A DNA stretch of 64,000 nt from Streptomyces syringium (lineage in GTDB: Bacteria; Actinomycetota; Actinomycetes; Streptomycetales; Streptomycetaceae). Made by a program: the position numbers and the translations under genes. This document shows positions 1 to 7,856 of the stretch, piece by piece. Location: positions 3,989,501 through 4,053,500 of the forward strand of contig NZ_JAGIOH010000001.1 of NCBI RefSeq assembly GCF_017876625.1, in the 5' to 3' direction. The notes below the pieces were generated by a model. The model saw only the letters and a program-made list of their open reading frames with translations, had not been told where the DNA came from and did not search any database. Position 1 is the stretch's first letter. Each line of letters opens with the position of its first letter.

Positions 1-31
1 GGGTGGGGGCCCTGGTGGGGGTGCGGGCCCG

Positions 32-1822
32 TCACAGCCGGGGCTCGATCCGGGCGAGGGCGCGCAGCGCCCGGGGCGAGAGCCGGGACAGCAGCTTCAG
101 GCCCCGGGCCTCCGGGGTGACCGCCACCACGGCCTGGTCGTGGAACACGGCCCGCAGGATGGCGTCCGCGACCTTCTCCGGGGGGTAGTTCCGCTTGCCG
201 TACGCCCGCGCGGTGCTGTCCCGGAGGCGCTGCTGCTCCTCCTCCGGGACGCCGGTGAAGCGGGCCGTCGCGGTGATGTTGGTGTTGACGATGCCGGGGC
301 AGATCGCGGAGACCCCGATGCCCTGCCCGGCCAGCTCGGCCCGCAGGCATTCACTCAGCATCAGGACGGCGGCCTTGGACGTGCAGTAGGCGGGCAGGGC
401 CCGGGAGGGCTGGAAGGCGGCGGCGGAGGCGGTGTTGACGATGTGGCCGCCCTGGCCGCGCTCGGCCATCTGCCTGCCGAAGGCCCGGCAGCCGTGGATG
501 ACGCCCCACAGATTGACGTCGAGGACCTTCTTCCAGTCCTCGGTGCTGGTGTCCATGAAGGAGCCGGAAAGCCCGATCCCGGCGTTGTTGACCAGGACGT
601 CCACCACGCCGTGCTCGGCGGCGACCTTGGCGGCCAGCTTCTCCATCGCCTGCTCGTCCGAGACGTCGACGACCTCGCTCCACGCCTCGGCCGCGCCGAG
701 CAGCCGCGCCATCTCGGCCGTCCGGGCGGCGCCCGCCCCGTCCCGGTCGACGGCGACGACCCGCGCGCCCGCCTCGGCGAACGCGAAGGCCGTGGCCCGG
801 CCGATGCCGCTCGCCGCGCCCGTCACCAGCACCAGGTGCCCGCCGAAGCGCTGCGCGTACGGCCCGGAGGGTGCGGGGCGGCGGGCGGGGGCGCCCTCCT
901 CCTGGGCGGTGACGAATTCCGCGATCCAGGAGGACACCTGGTCGGGCCGGGTGCGCTGCACCCAGTGCTTGGCGGCCAGGGTGTGCCGCACGAGCCGTGG
1001 TGCCCAGCGCTCCAGGTCGTCGTAGAGCCGCTCGGACAGGTAGGCGTCACCGGTCGGGGTGATCAGCTGCACCGGCACATGGGCGAAGGCGTCCGCGCGG
1101 GGGCGGCGCATCCGGGGCAGCACGTTGTCGCGGTAGAGCCAGGCGCCGTGGGCCGCGTCGACCTGCAGCGAGGCCGTGGGGTACGGGCCGCTGGGCAGCT
1201 TCTCCAGCCGTGCCACCATCTTCGGCCAGCGCTTGCCGAGCGGCCCGCGCCAGAGCGCTTCGGGCAGCGCCGGGGTGTGCAGCGCCCCCACGTACCAGGA
1301 CCGGGTGCCCTGGCCGAGGAGCTGGGCCACCCGGCGCGGGGTGGGCCGGGCGACGCGGTCGTTGATCCAGTGACCGAAGTGGTCCAGCGACGGCCCGGAG
1401 ATGGTGGTGAAGGAGGCGACGCGCCCCTCGGTGCGCGGGACGGTCACGAACTCCCAGCCCTGCACGGAACCCCAGTCGTGCCCCACGAGATGCACCGGCG
1501 CGTCCGGGCTCACCGCGTCCGCGACGGCCAGGAAGTCATCGGTGAGCTTCTCCAGCGTGAAGCCGCCGCGCAGCGGCCGCGGCGCCGTGGACCTGCCGTG
1601 GCCGCGCACGTCGTACAGCACGACGTGGAAGCGGTCGCGCAGCCGGCCGGCCACCTCGGCCCACACCTCCTTGCTGTCGGGATAGCCGTGCACCAGCACG
1701 ACCGTGGGCCGTGAGGTGTCACCCAGCTCCGCGACGCACAGCTCGATGCCGCCCGTCCGCACCCACCGCTCGCGCGCGCCGTCGAGGCCCGCGCCACCCG
1801 TGCCGTCCGTGCTGCTGCTCAT
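32..1822 (-). CDS. EphD-like bifunctional alpha/beta hydrolase - short-chain dehydrogenase
   Basis: Predicted 596-residue fusion of an epoxide-hydrolase-type alpha/beta hydrolase and an SDR oxidoreductase, the architecture of mycobacterial EphD. The hydrolase half shows HGYPDS (about 45-50), the GHDWGS nucleophile elbow with Asp116 as nucleophile, and a late catalytic His in AKHW (about 286). The SDR half shows the Rossmann motif TGAASGIG (334-341), NNAG (412-415) and the YCTSK catalytic pair (Tyr479, Lys483). The open frame runs further upstream, but ATG at 1822 overlaps the stop of the M24 peptidase gene (ATGA), so the two are probably co-transcribed and coupled. Substrate is unknown; lipid or xenobiotic epoxide/alcohol metabolism is an inference from the family. 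Confidence 0.85.
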   Translation of the reverse strand: MSSSTDGTGGAGLDGARERWVRTGGIELCVAELGDTSRPTVVLVHGYPDSKEVWAEVAGRLRDRFHVVLYDVRGHGRSTAPRPLRGGFTLEKLTDDFLAVADAVSPDAPVHLVGHDWGSVQGWEFVTVPRTEGRVASFTTISGPSLDHFGHWINDRVARPTPRRVAQLLGQGTRSWYVGALHTPALPEALWRGPLGKRWPKMVARLEKLPSGPYPTASLQVDAAHGAWLYRDNVLPRMRRPRADAFAHVPVQLITPTGDAYLSERLYDDLERWAPRLVRHTLAAKHWVQRTRPDQVSSWIAEFVTAQEEGAPARRPAPSGPYAQRFGGHLVLVTGAASGIGRATAFAFAEAGARVVAVDRDGAGAARTAEMARLLGAAEAWSEVVDVSDEQAMEKLAAKVAAEHGVVDVLVNNAGIGLSGSFMDTSTEDWKKVLDVNLWGVIHGCRAFGRQMAERGQGGHIVNTASAAAFQPSRALPAYCTSKAAVLMLSECLRAELAGQGIGVSAICPGIVNTNITATARFTGVPEEEQQRLRDSTARAYGKRNYPPEKVADAILRAVFHDQAVVAVTPEARGLKLLSRLSPRALRALARIEPRL

Positions 1823-2709
1823 GCGGCCTTCTCCTCCTGCCGGCGCCGCACGTGCGGCAGATCGTCGTCGAGCCAGAAGGCGCTCTCCTCGGGGTCCCGG
1901 GAGTCGGTGACCACCAGGAGCTCCTCGAACTTCGCGCCCGTGCCCCGGAATCCGAGGTGGGGTTCGACCGCCCACAGGCCGGGCCTCGGCGGGTGGTCGG
2001 AGAAGCGGTACGGGCTCCACAGCGGCGACCAGCCCTCGCGGTGCCCGTGGACGGCGTCGGACGCCAGCCCCTTGAGCGACTGGGTGCCGAAGCCGAGCAC
2101 GTGCGGCGACCAGCGGCGCTGCCGCACCCGGTCCACCTTGTGCGCGATCACGCCGAAGGGGTACGCGCGGTGCCGGTTGGCGTAGCCCTGGCGGGCCATG
2201 AGCCGGTCGACGTCCTCATAGATCTCGCGCAGCGGGCGCCGCTCGCGCACCTCGCGCAGGATCAGCTCGCGGTGGGGCCCGAGATCCGCCAGCAGCCGGT
2301 CGTGCAGCGGGTTGAGGCCGAGGCAGCCCGAATAGCCGATGTCGGCGGTGAAGCCCTGGTGGATGGGTGCCATGTCGAGGATGAACGGCATGCCCGGCTC
2401 CAGCCGCCGCCCGGTGGGGAAGAACTGGAGCGGCACCCGGAAGCCGGTGAAGGCCGTGCGGTCCCCGAACCAGGCGAAGGGCAGATGGAACCAGTCCCGC
2501 ACGCCGTGCCCGCGCAGCCACTCCCGCTGCATCCGGGTGGCGTCCCGCTCGGTCATCCCCGGTGCGAGCTGCGCGGCGACCTCCTCCGCGCAGGTGTACG
2601 CCAGGCGCTGCACCGCCCGGAACCCGCGCAACCCGTCGGCCCCGATGCCCGCCGGCCGTCCGGGGCCGTGCCCCCGCCTCTCGACCCGTCCCGCCACGAC
2701 AGCCGCCAT
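1819..2709 (-). CDS. M24 family metallopeptidase (Xaa-Pro peptidase-like)
   Basis: 296-residue pita-bread-fold protein of the M24 family. Candidate metal ligands are visible: the two Asp in ILDMAPIHQGFTADIGYS, a His in AHKVDR and a Glu in AVEPHLGF. It lacks the N-terminal creatinase domain of full aminopeptidase P, so it is a short M24 form, and it may be a hydrolase of a small metabolite rather than a true peptidase. The start chosen is ATG 2709; the frame stays open to 2916 but that stretch is low-complexity and arginine-rich. It is the first gene of a two-gene operon with the EphD-like fusion, joined by an ATGA overlap. Confidence 0.8.
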   Translation of the reverse strand: MAAVVAGRVERRGHGPGRPAGIGADGLRGFRAVQRLAYTCAEEVAAQLAPGMTERDATRMQREWLRGHGVRDWFHLPFAWFGDRTAFTGFRVPLQFFPTGRRLEPGMPFILDMAPIHQGFTADIGYSGCLGLNPLHDRLLADLGPHRELILREVRERRPLREIYEDVDRLMARQGYANRHRAYPFGVIAHKVDRVRQRRWSPHVLGFGTQSLKGLASDAVHGHREGWSPLWSPYRFSDHPPRPGLWAVEPHLGFRGTGAKFEELLVVTDSRDPEESAFWLDDDLPHVRRRQEEKAA

Positions 2710-3035
2710 GCCCACCCGTCCGTCCCTGTGCCGGGGCAGGGGCCCCGGACGGTGAAATCCGGGGACCTGCCCGCGAGTTGACCACGTACGAAAGTTGACA
2801 ATGATGAATGTGACAATGTCCGGCGGCTGCGTCAAGGGGCTCGCCCGCACCTGTGGAAAACCCGCGCACGACCCGCCCGGCCCCTGCCGTCCCGCCTCCC
2901 GCGCCCCTCCCGTCACCCGGAGACCGCCCCCTCCAGGGGTACCGCACCCCTACGGGCACGTCAGACCCGAGGACTAGGCGCATCCAGCCATCTGGTCTGA
3001 CGACTCCTGTGGCGCGCGCCACTAACGTCGAACAC
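2710..3035. promoter_or_regulatory. Divergent intergenic region with AT-rich TGACAAT repeats
   Basis: This 326-bp gap separates the minus-strand M24/EphD operon from the plus-strand ABC operon. It carries an AT-rich island with two direct copies of TGACAAT at 2796-2802 and 2811-2817 (15-bp spacing), which would suit a regulator or the M24 promoter. Near the right end TAACGT at 3023-3028 lies 7 nt before the GTG start of the ABC ATPase with no Shine-Dalgarno between, suggesting a leaderless transcript. One DnaA-box-like CCTGTGGAAA sequence lies near 2850. Confidence 0.4.
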
Positions 3036-4007
3036 GTGACTGTGATCGCCACCGAAAGCCTCAGCAAGCGGTTCCCCCGGGTGACCGCTCTTGACCGGCT
3101 CTCCGTCGACATCGCCCCGGGAGTGACCGGCCTGGTGGGCGCCAACGGAGCCGGCAAGTCCACGCTGATCAAGATTCTGCTCGGGCTCTCCCCGGCCACC
3201 GAGGGCCGCGCCGCCGTGCTCGGCCTCGACGTCGCGACCGAGGGCAGCGCGATCCGCGAGCGGGTCGGCTATATGCCCGAGCACGACTGCCTGCCGCCCG
3301 ACGTGTCGGCGACCGAGTTCGTCGTCCACATGGCGCGCATGTCCGGCCTGCCGGCCACCGCCGCCCGCGAGCGCACCGCCGACACCCTGCGCCACGTGGG
3401 GCTCTACGAGGAGCGGTACCGCCCCATGGGCGGCTATTCGACGGGCATGAAGCAGCGGGTCAAGCTGGCCCAGGCGCTCGTCCACGACCCCCAGCTGGTC
3501 CTGCTGGACGAGCCGACCAACGGCCTCGACCCCGTCGGCCGCGACGAGATGCTCGGCCTGATCCGCCGGGTCCACACCGACTTCGGCATTTCGGTCCTGG
3601 TCACCTCGCACCTGCTCGGCGAGCTGGAGCGCACCTGTGACCACGTCGTGGTCATCGACGGCGGCTCGCTGCTGAGGTCCTCCTCCACCAGCGACTTCAC
3701 CCAGGCCACCGGCTCCCTCGCCGTGGAGGTCACGGACACCGACGCCTGCCCGGACGGCGTGGCCGCGCTGCGCGCCGCCCTCGCCGGGGCGCGGCTGACG
3801 GTCCAGCCCGCGGGCCGGGCCCCGGACGGCTCGCCCGCCTCCGGGCGGGTGCTCCTCGTGGACGTCGTCGACGAGGGCACCTACGACACGGTCCGCGACG
3901 CCGTCGCCGAGCTCGGCCTCGGCCTGGTCCGCATGGAACAGCGGCGCCACCGCATCGCGGAGGTCTTCCGCGACGAGCAGAACGGAGGCGCCCCCGATGC
4001 CGCCTGA
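3036..4007 (+). CDS. ABC transporter ATP-binding protein
   Basis: 323-residue cytoplasmic ATPase of the ABC-2/DrrA-NatA exporter type. Visible motifs are Walker A GANGAGKST (about 35-43), signature YSTGMKQR, Walker B LVLLDEPTNGLDP and the H-loop TSHLLGE. The C-terminal 80 residues form the accessory domain usual in this subfamily. GTG 3036 is chosen because homology starts right there (VIATESLSKRF) and the upstream frame is proline-rich noise. No ribosome-binding site precedes it, so translation may be leaderless. It overlaps the downstream permease by 11 bp and is the first gene of a four-gene operon. Confidence 0.9.
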   Translation: MTVIATESLSKRFPRVTALDRLSVDIAPGVTGLVGANGAGKSTLIKILLGLSPATEGRAAVLGLDVATEGSAIRERVGYMPEHDCLPPDVSATEFVVHMARMSGLPATAARERTADTLRHVGLYEERYRPMGGYSTGMKQRVKLAQALVHDPQLVLLDEPTNGLDPVGRDEMLGLIRRVHTDFGISVLVTSHLLGELERTCDHVVVIDGGSLLRSSSTSDFTQATGSLAVEVTDTDACPDGVAALRAALAGARLTVQPAGRAPDGSPASGRVLLVDVVDEGTYDTVRDAVAELGLGLVRMEQRRHRIAEVFRDEQNGGAPDAA

Positions 4008-4896
4008 GACCACCGCCGCCCCGGCGCAGGACGTCATTCACAACATCGGCTACCGTAATTACGCGGGCCCCCGGCTCGGCCGCGCCTACGCCCGCCGCTC
4101 GCTGTTCTCGCAGAGCCTGCGCGGCGCGTACGGCCTCGGCCGCTCGGCGAAGTCCAAGGTCCTGCCGATGATCCTGTTCGGTGTCATGGTGCTGCCCGCC
4201 GCGATCATCGTGGCGGTCAGCGTGGCGACGAAGATGGACAAGCTGCCGCTGGAGTACACGCGGTACGCGATCCTCCTCCAGGCCGTCATCGGCCTGTACG
4301 TCGCCTCCCAGGCGCCGCAGTCCGTCTCCCGCGACCTGCGCTTCAAGACGGTCCCGCTGTACTTCTCCCGCCCCATCGAGCGCGTCGACTACGTGGCCGC
4401 GAAGTTCGCGGCGATGGCGTCCGCCCTCTTCATCCTGACCGCCACGCCCCTGCTGCTGCTCTATGTGGGCGCACTGCTCGCCAAGCTCGACTTCGCCGAC
4501 CAGACGAAGGGCTTCGCGCAAGGACTGGTCTCCGTGACCCTGCTTTCCCTCCTCTTCGCCGGGATCGGCCTGGTGGTCGCGGCCCTCACCCCGCGCCGCG
4601 GCTTCGGCGTGGCCGCCGTGATCGCCGTGCTGACGATCTCCTACGGGGCCGTGTCCACCATCCAGGGCATCGCGCTGTCCCAGGACAACACCGAGGCGGT
4701 CAGCTGGATCGGCCTCTTCTCGCCGATCACGCTCGTCGACGGGGTGCAGACGGCGTTCCTCTCCGCCACCTCCGCCTTCCCCGGCGGCCACGGCCCGTCG
4801 GCCGGCACCGGCGTCGTCTATCTCCTCGTCCTTCTCGCCCTGGTCGCCGGCTCGTACGGGCTGCTGATGCGCCGCTACCGAAAGGTCGGGCTGTGA
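3997..4896 (+). CDS. ABC transporter permease (ABC-2 type)
   Basis: 299-residue integral membrane protein with about six hydrophobic segments, for example around residues 55-75, 95-110, 145-165, 180-200, 205-230 and 265-285. The ordering of an N-terminal soluble stretch (IGYRNYAGPRLGR) followed by membrane helices is typical of Streptomyces ABC-2 permeases. A GGAGG ribosome-binding site at 3984-3988 lies upstream of ATG 3997, inside the end of the ATPase gene. It should pair with the preceding ATPase; the substrate cannot be read from the sequence. Confidence 0.87.
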   Translation: MPPETTAAPAQDVIHNIGYRNYAGPRLGRAYARRSLFSQSLRGAYGLGRSAKSKVLPMILFGVMVLPAAIIVAVSVATKMDKLPLEYTRYAILLQAVIGLYVASQAPQSVSRDLRFKTVPLYFSRPIERVDYVAAKFAAMASALFILTATPLLLLYVGALLAKLDFADQTKGFAQGLVSVTLLSLLFAGIGLVVAALTPRRGFGVAAVIAVLTISYGAVSTIQGIALSQDNTEAVSWIGLFSPITLVDGVQTAFLSATSAFPGGHGPSAGTGVVYLLVLLALVAGSYGLLMRRYRKVGL

Positions 4897-4945
4897 CAGC
4901 CCACCCGTCGCCCGACCACCACCCCTCACGGAATGGGCTGCGCCC

Positions 4946-5857
4946 ATGAGCACTCTTCGCATCGACAACGTCTCGCGCTGGTTCGGCAATGTGGTGGCCG
5001 TCAATGACGTCTCCATGGTCATCGGCCCCGGTGTCACCGGCCTGCTCGGCCCCAACGGCGCCGGGAAGTCCACCCTCATCAACATGATGGGCGGCTTCCT
5101 GGCCCCCTCCACCGGCACGGTCACCCTCGACGGAACGGCGATCTGGCGCAACGAGCAGATCTACCGCCACATCGGCATCGTCCCCGAGCGGGAAGCCATG
5201 TACGACTTCTTGACCGGCCTGGAATTCGTGCGTGCCAACGCCGAGTTGCACGGCCTGGGCGCCAAGGAGGCGCAACGGGCGCTCGCCACGGTCGAGATGG
5301 AGTACGCCCAGGACCGCAAGATCGCCACGTACAGCAAGGGCATGCGCCAGCGCGTGAAGATGGCGTCCGCCCTCGTCCACGACCCGTCGGTGCTCCTCCT
5401 CGACGAGCCGTTCAACGGCATGGACCCGCGGCAGCGCATGCAGCTCATGGAGCTGCTGCGGCAGATGGGCGCGCAGGGCCGCACGGTCCTGTTCTCCTCG
5501 CACATCCTGGAGGAGGTCGAGCAGTTGGCGGCCCACATCGAGGTCGTCGTCGCGGGCCGGCACGCCGCGTCCGGTGACTTCCGCAAGATCCGCCGGCTGA
5601 TGACGGACCGCCCGCACCGCTATCTCGTGCGCTCCAGCGACGACCGGGCGCTCGCCGCCGCGCTCATCGCGGACCCGTCCACGTCGGGCATCGAAGTGGA
5701 CGTCCAGGAGGGCGCCCTGCGCGTCCAGGCCGTCGACTTCGGCCGCTTCACCGAGCTTCTGCCGCGCGTCGCCCGCGCGCAGGGCATCCGCCTCCTGACG
5801 GTCTCGCCCTCCGACGAGTCGCTGGAATCGGTCTTCTCCTACCTCGTCGCGGCCTGA
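4946..5857 (+). CDS. ABC transporter ATP-binding protein
   Basis: 303-residue second ATPase of the operon, similar in plan to the first: Walker A GPNGAGKST (about 34-42), signature YSKGMRQRVKMASAL, Walker B LLLDEPFNGMDP and switch His in SSHILEE. It follows the first permease by 49 bp and precedes the second permease by 15 bp. The duplicated ATPase-permease-ATPase-permease order suggests either two independent exporters or one hetero-complex expressed as an operon. Substrate unknown. Confidence 0.9.
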   Translation: MSTLRIDNVSRWFGNVVAVNDVSMVIGPGVTGLLGPNGAGKSTLINMMGGFLAPSTGTVTLDGTAIWRNEQIYRHIGIVPEREAMYDFLTGLEFVRANAELHGLGAKEAQRALATVEMEYAQDRKIATYSKGMRQRVKMASALVHDPSVLLLDEPFNGMDPRQRMQLMELLRQMGAQGRTVLFSSHILEEVEQLAAHIEVVVAGRHAASGDFRKIRRLMTDRPHRYLVRSSDDRALAAALIADPSTSGIEVDVQEGALRVQAVDFGRFTELLPRVARAQGIRLLTVSPSDESLESVFSYLVAA

Positions 5858-5872
5858 AAGGAGCCCTCAGCG

Positions 5873-6610
5873 ATGTCAGCGTCCTCCGGGCTGTACCACC
5901 CCACCGTCGCCCGGCTCACCTACCGGGCCCTCCTCGGCCGCCGCCGGGCCGCGATCCTCTTCGCCCTGCCCGCCCTGCTGCTGATCATCTCTGCGGTGAT
6001 CCGCGTCATGACCGGTGCCGACGACGAGACGGCCACCACCGTCCTCGGCGGCTTCGCGCTCGCCACGATGGTCCCGCTCATCGGCGTCGTCGCCGGTACG
6101 GGCGCGATCGGCCCGGAGATCGACGACGGCTCGGTGGTCTACCTCCTGGCCAAGCCGATCAAGCGGCCCACGATCATCTTCACCAAGCTGATCGTCGCGA
6201 TCGGGGTCACCGTCGCCTTCTCGGCGGTCCCCACGCTCGTCGCGGGCTACATCCTCAACGGCAACAGCCAGCAGATCGCCGTGGCCTACGCCGCCGCCGC
6301 TGCCGTCGCCTCCATCGCCTACAGCGCGGTCTTCCTGCTGCTGGGCACCGTCACCCGGCACGCGGTCGTCGCCGGCCTCGTCTACGCCCTGGTGTGGGAG
6401 TCGCTCTTCGGCAACCTCATCCCGGGCGCCCGCACCCTCAGCGTCCAGCAGTGGTCCCTGGCGCTCGCCCAGAAGATCGGCGCGGAGGGCGCGATCAGCT
6501 CGGACGTCGGCCTGCCGCTGGCGCTCGTCCTGCTGATCGGCGTCACGGTGGCGGCTACGTGGTTTGCGGGGCGCAAGCTGCGAACGCTGACCCTCGCCGG
6601 GGAGGAGTGA
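5873..6610 (+). CDS. ABC transporter permease (ABC-2 type)
   Basis: 245-residue membrane protein with about six predicted helices (for example ILFALPALLLIISAVI near residue 30 and LALVLLIGVTVAATWFAG near the C-terminus). An AAAGGAG ribosome-binding site sits 8-9 nt before ATG 5873. It is the last gene of the four-gene ABC operon and presumably works with the ATPase encoded just upstream. After its stop come two copies of an interspersed repeat and then a convergent gene, so the operon ends here. Confidence 0.87.
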   Translation: MSASSGLYHPTVARLTYRALLGRRRAAILFALPALLLIISAVIRVMTGADDETATTVLGGFALATMVPLIGVVAGTGAIGPEIDDGSVVYLLAKPIKRPTIIFTKLIVAIGVTVAFSAVPTLVAGYILNGNSQQIAVAYAAAAAVASIAYSAVFLLLGTVTRHAVVAGLVYALVWESLFGNLIPGARTLSVQQWSLALAQKIGAEGAISSDVGLPLALVLLIGVTVAATWFAGRKLRTLTLAGEE

Positions 6611-6637
6611 GCTGGGCTGCGGGCCGGTGTTGGGCGC

Positions 6638-6772
6638 ACCCCCGCTGCGCGGTGGTGTCCTCAATCGCCGGACGGGCTGGATGGGGCTGACCTCAGCCGC
6701 TGCGAGCCCGTGTCGTTCGGACCCCCGCTGCGCGGTGGTGTCCTCAATCGCCGGACGGGCTGGATGGGCTGA
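6638..6772. repeat. Two direct copies of a 52-bp Streptomyces-type interspersed element
   Basis: Two nearly identical copies lie at 6638-6690 and 6721-6772 (83-bp period), each running from ACCCCCGCTGCGCGG through the core TCAATCGCCGGACGGGCTGG. The same core appears alone at 9953-9970, and reverse-complement relatives (CCCGTCCGGCG-TTGAGG) occur at 21556-21579 and 46141-46162, always between genes. Such elements are widespread in Streptomyces intergenic DNA; function is unknown, with transcript ends one possibility. Here they fill the gap between two convergent genes. Confidence 0.8.
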
Positions 6773-6805
6773 GCTCAGCCTTCAGCTGTCCGCCGCCGCA
6801 GGCGT

Positions 6806-7750
6806 TCAGTAGCCCAACAGCACCCGGGCGATCAGGACCTGCTCGGGTGCGAGGGTTTCCTCGCCCTCCTCGCAGTCCTCCACGTCCCACAGGGCGTTCT
6901 GCAGCACGCGGGCCAGCGTCCAGTTCACCGCGCGCCGCCGGTCCAAACCCATGGTCTCGGTCATCAGATCGAAGCGGCGGCGCACCGCGCGTTCCACGTC
7001 ACCGGTCCGGACGACGTCGTCCCAGCGGTTGCGGAGCGCGGGCAGCAGCTCGAAGCCGGGGTCGCCCGCGAGCGGCTTCGGGTCGATGGCGAGCCACGGC
7101 TCGCGGCCGCTATCCGGCAACGGCGCCAGCACGTTCTCGTAGTGCAGATCCCAGTGCAGCAGCCGGTCACCCGCCTCGCCGGCCACGTCCCGCACGGCGG
7201 CCGCGCAGGAGCGCAGCAGCTCCCGTTCGGCCGGGTCGGCCAGGGCCGGGAGCGCGTCCGGCACCTCGGCGAGCATGTCGGCCGCGAGCTCGGCGAGGGT
7301 CCGCAGACCGGCCGGTGCGGGGGCCGAAACCAGGCGGGCCAGCAGTTCGGTGAGCGTCAGCAGCGCGGCCTCGTCGTACTCCACCGAGGCCAGCGAGCGC
7401 CCGGCGTCCAGCCGCTCCAGCAGCATCGTGCCGGAGGCGTCGTCGTGGCCGAGGAGCCGGACCGCGCCGCCGCCGCCCCACGCGCGCAGCGCGGCGGGCT
7501 CCCCCTCGGTCTCCTCGTCGACCGGCTGGAGCTTGAGCACGGCCGGGGTGTCGTCCGCGCGGCGCACGGGCAGGACGAGCGCCACCGCCCCGTGCGCCGG
7601 GGGACCGTCGAGCCGCAGCTCCCAGCGGTCCAGGAAACCGGCGGCCAGCCCGGGCAGCCCGGCGATCCAGGCGCGGCCCTCCTCGTCCTCGTACGACTCG
7701 TGGTACTCCGCCAGTTCGGCGGGGACGGTGATCCGGGAAGCGTCGAACAC
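6806..7750 (-). CDS. Aminoglycoside/streptomycin 6-kinase-family phosphotransferase
   Basis: 314-residue member of the APH(6)/hydroxyurea phosphotransferase family. It shows the catalytic loop LHWDLHYENVL (HxDxxxxN pattern) followed by the metal-binding LAIDPKPLAGDPGFEL, and a Lys in VLKLQPVDEETEGE that fits the ATP-binding Lys-Glu pair. GTG 7750 is chosen because a GAGGAG ribosome-binding site lies about 11 nt upstream; the longer frame to 7852 runs into the terminator of the next gene. Chromosomal members of this family are common in Streptomyces and need not confer resistance; the substrate is unknown. Confidence 0.8.
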   Translation of the reverse strand: MFDASRITVPAELAEYHESYEDEEGRAWIAGLPGLAAGFLDRWELRLDGPPAHGAVALVLPVRRADDTPAVLKLQPVDEETEGEPAALRAWGGGGAVRLLGHDDASGTMLLERLDAGRSLASVEYDEAALLTLTELLARLVSAPAPAGLRTLAELAADMLAEVPDALPALADPAERELLRSCAAAVRDVAGEAGDRLLHWDLHYENVLAPLPDSGREPWLAIDPKPLAGDPGFELLPALRNRWDDVVRTGDVERAVRRRFDLMTETMGLDRRRAVNWTLARVLQNALWDVEDCEEGEETLAPEQVLIARVLLGY

Positions 7751-7797
7751 GGCGGTCGGTCTCCTCGACACGGGTGCGGGTGCGGGTTCGGGACAAA

Positions 7798-7843
7798 GTG
7801 GTGGTTCCCGGTCGTGGGGGGAGCCACCACCGGGAACCACCAC
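7798..7843 (-). terminator. Rho-independent-type hairpin after the MFS gene
   Basis: Perfect 15-bp inverted repeat, GTGGTGGTTCCCGGT at 7798-7812 and its complement at 7829-7843, with a 16-nt loop. It begins 14 nt beyond the stop of the minus-strand MFS transporter gene, as expected for a transcription terminator. No strong U-run follows, which is usual in Streptomyces. Confidence 0.75.
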
Positions 7844-7856
7844 CCTGTTCAACGTC

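Noticed and set aside
140..1714. Long plus-strand frame opposite the EphD-like gene (524 codons)
   Set aside because: It is the mirrored frame of a high-GC gene, has no family-like motifs and no ribosome site; the minus strand has intact catalytic motifs.
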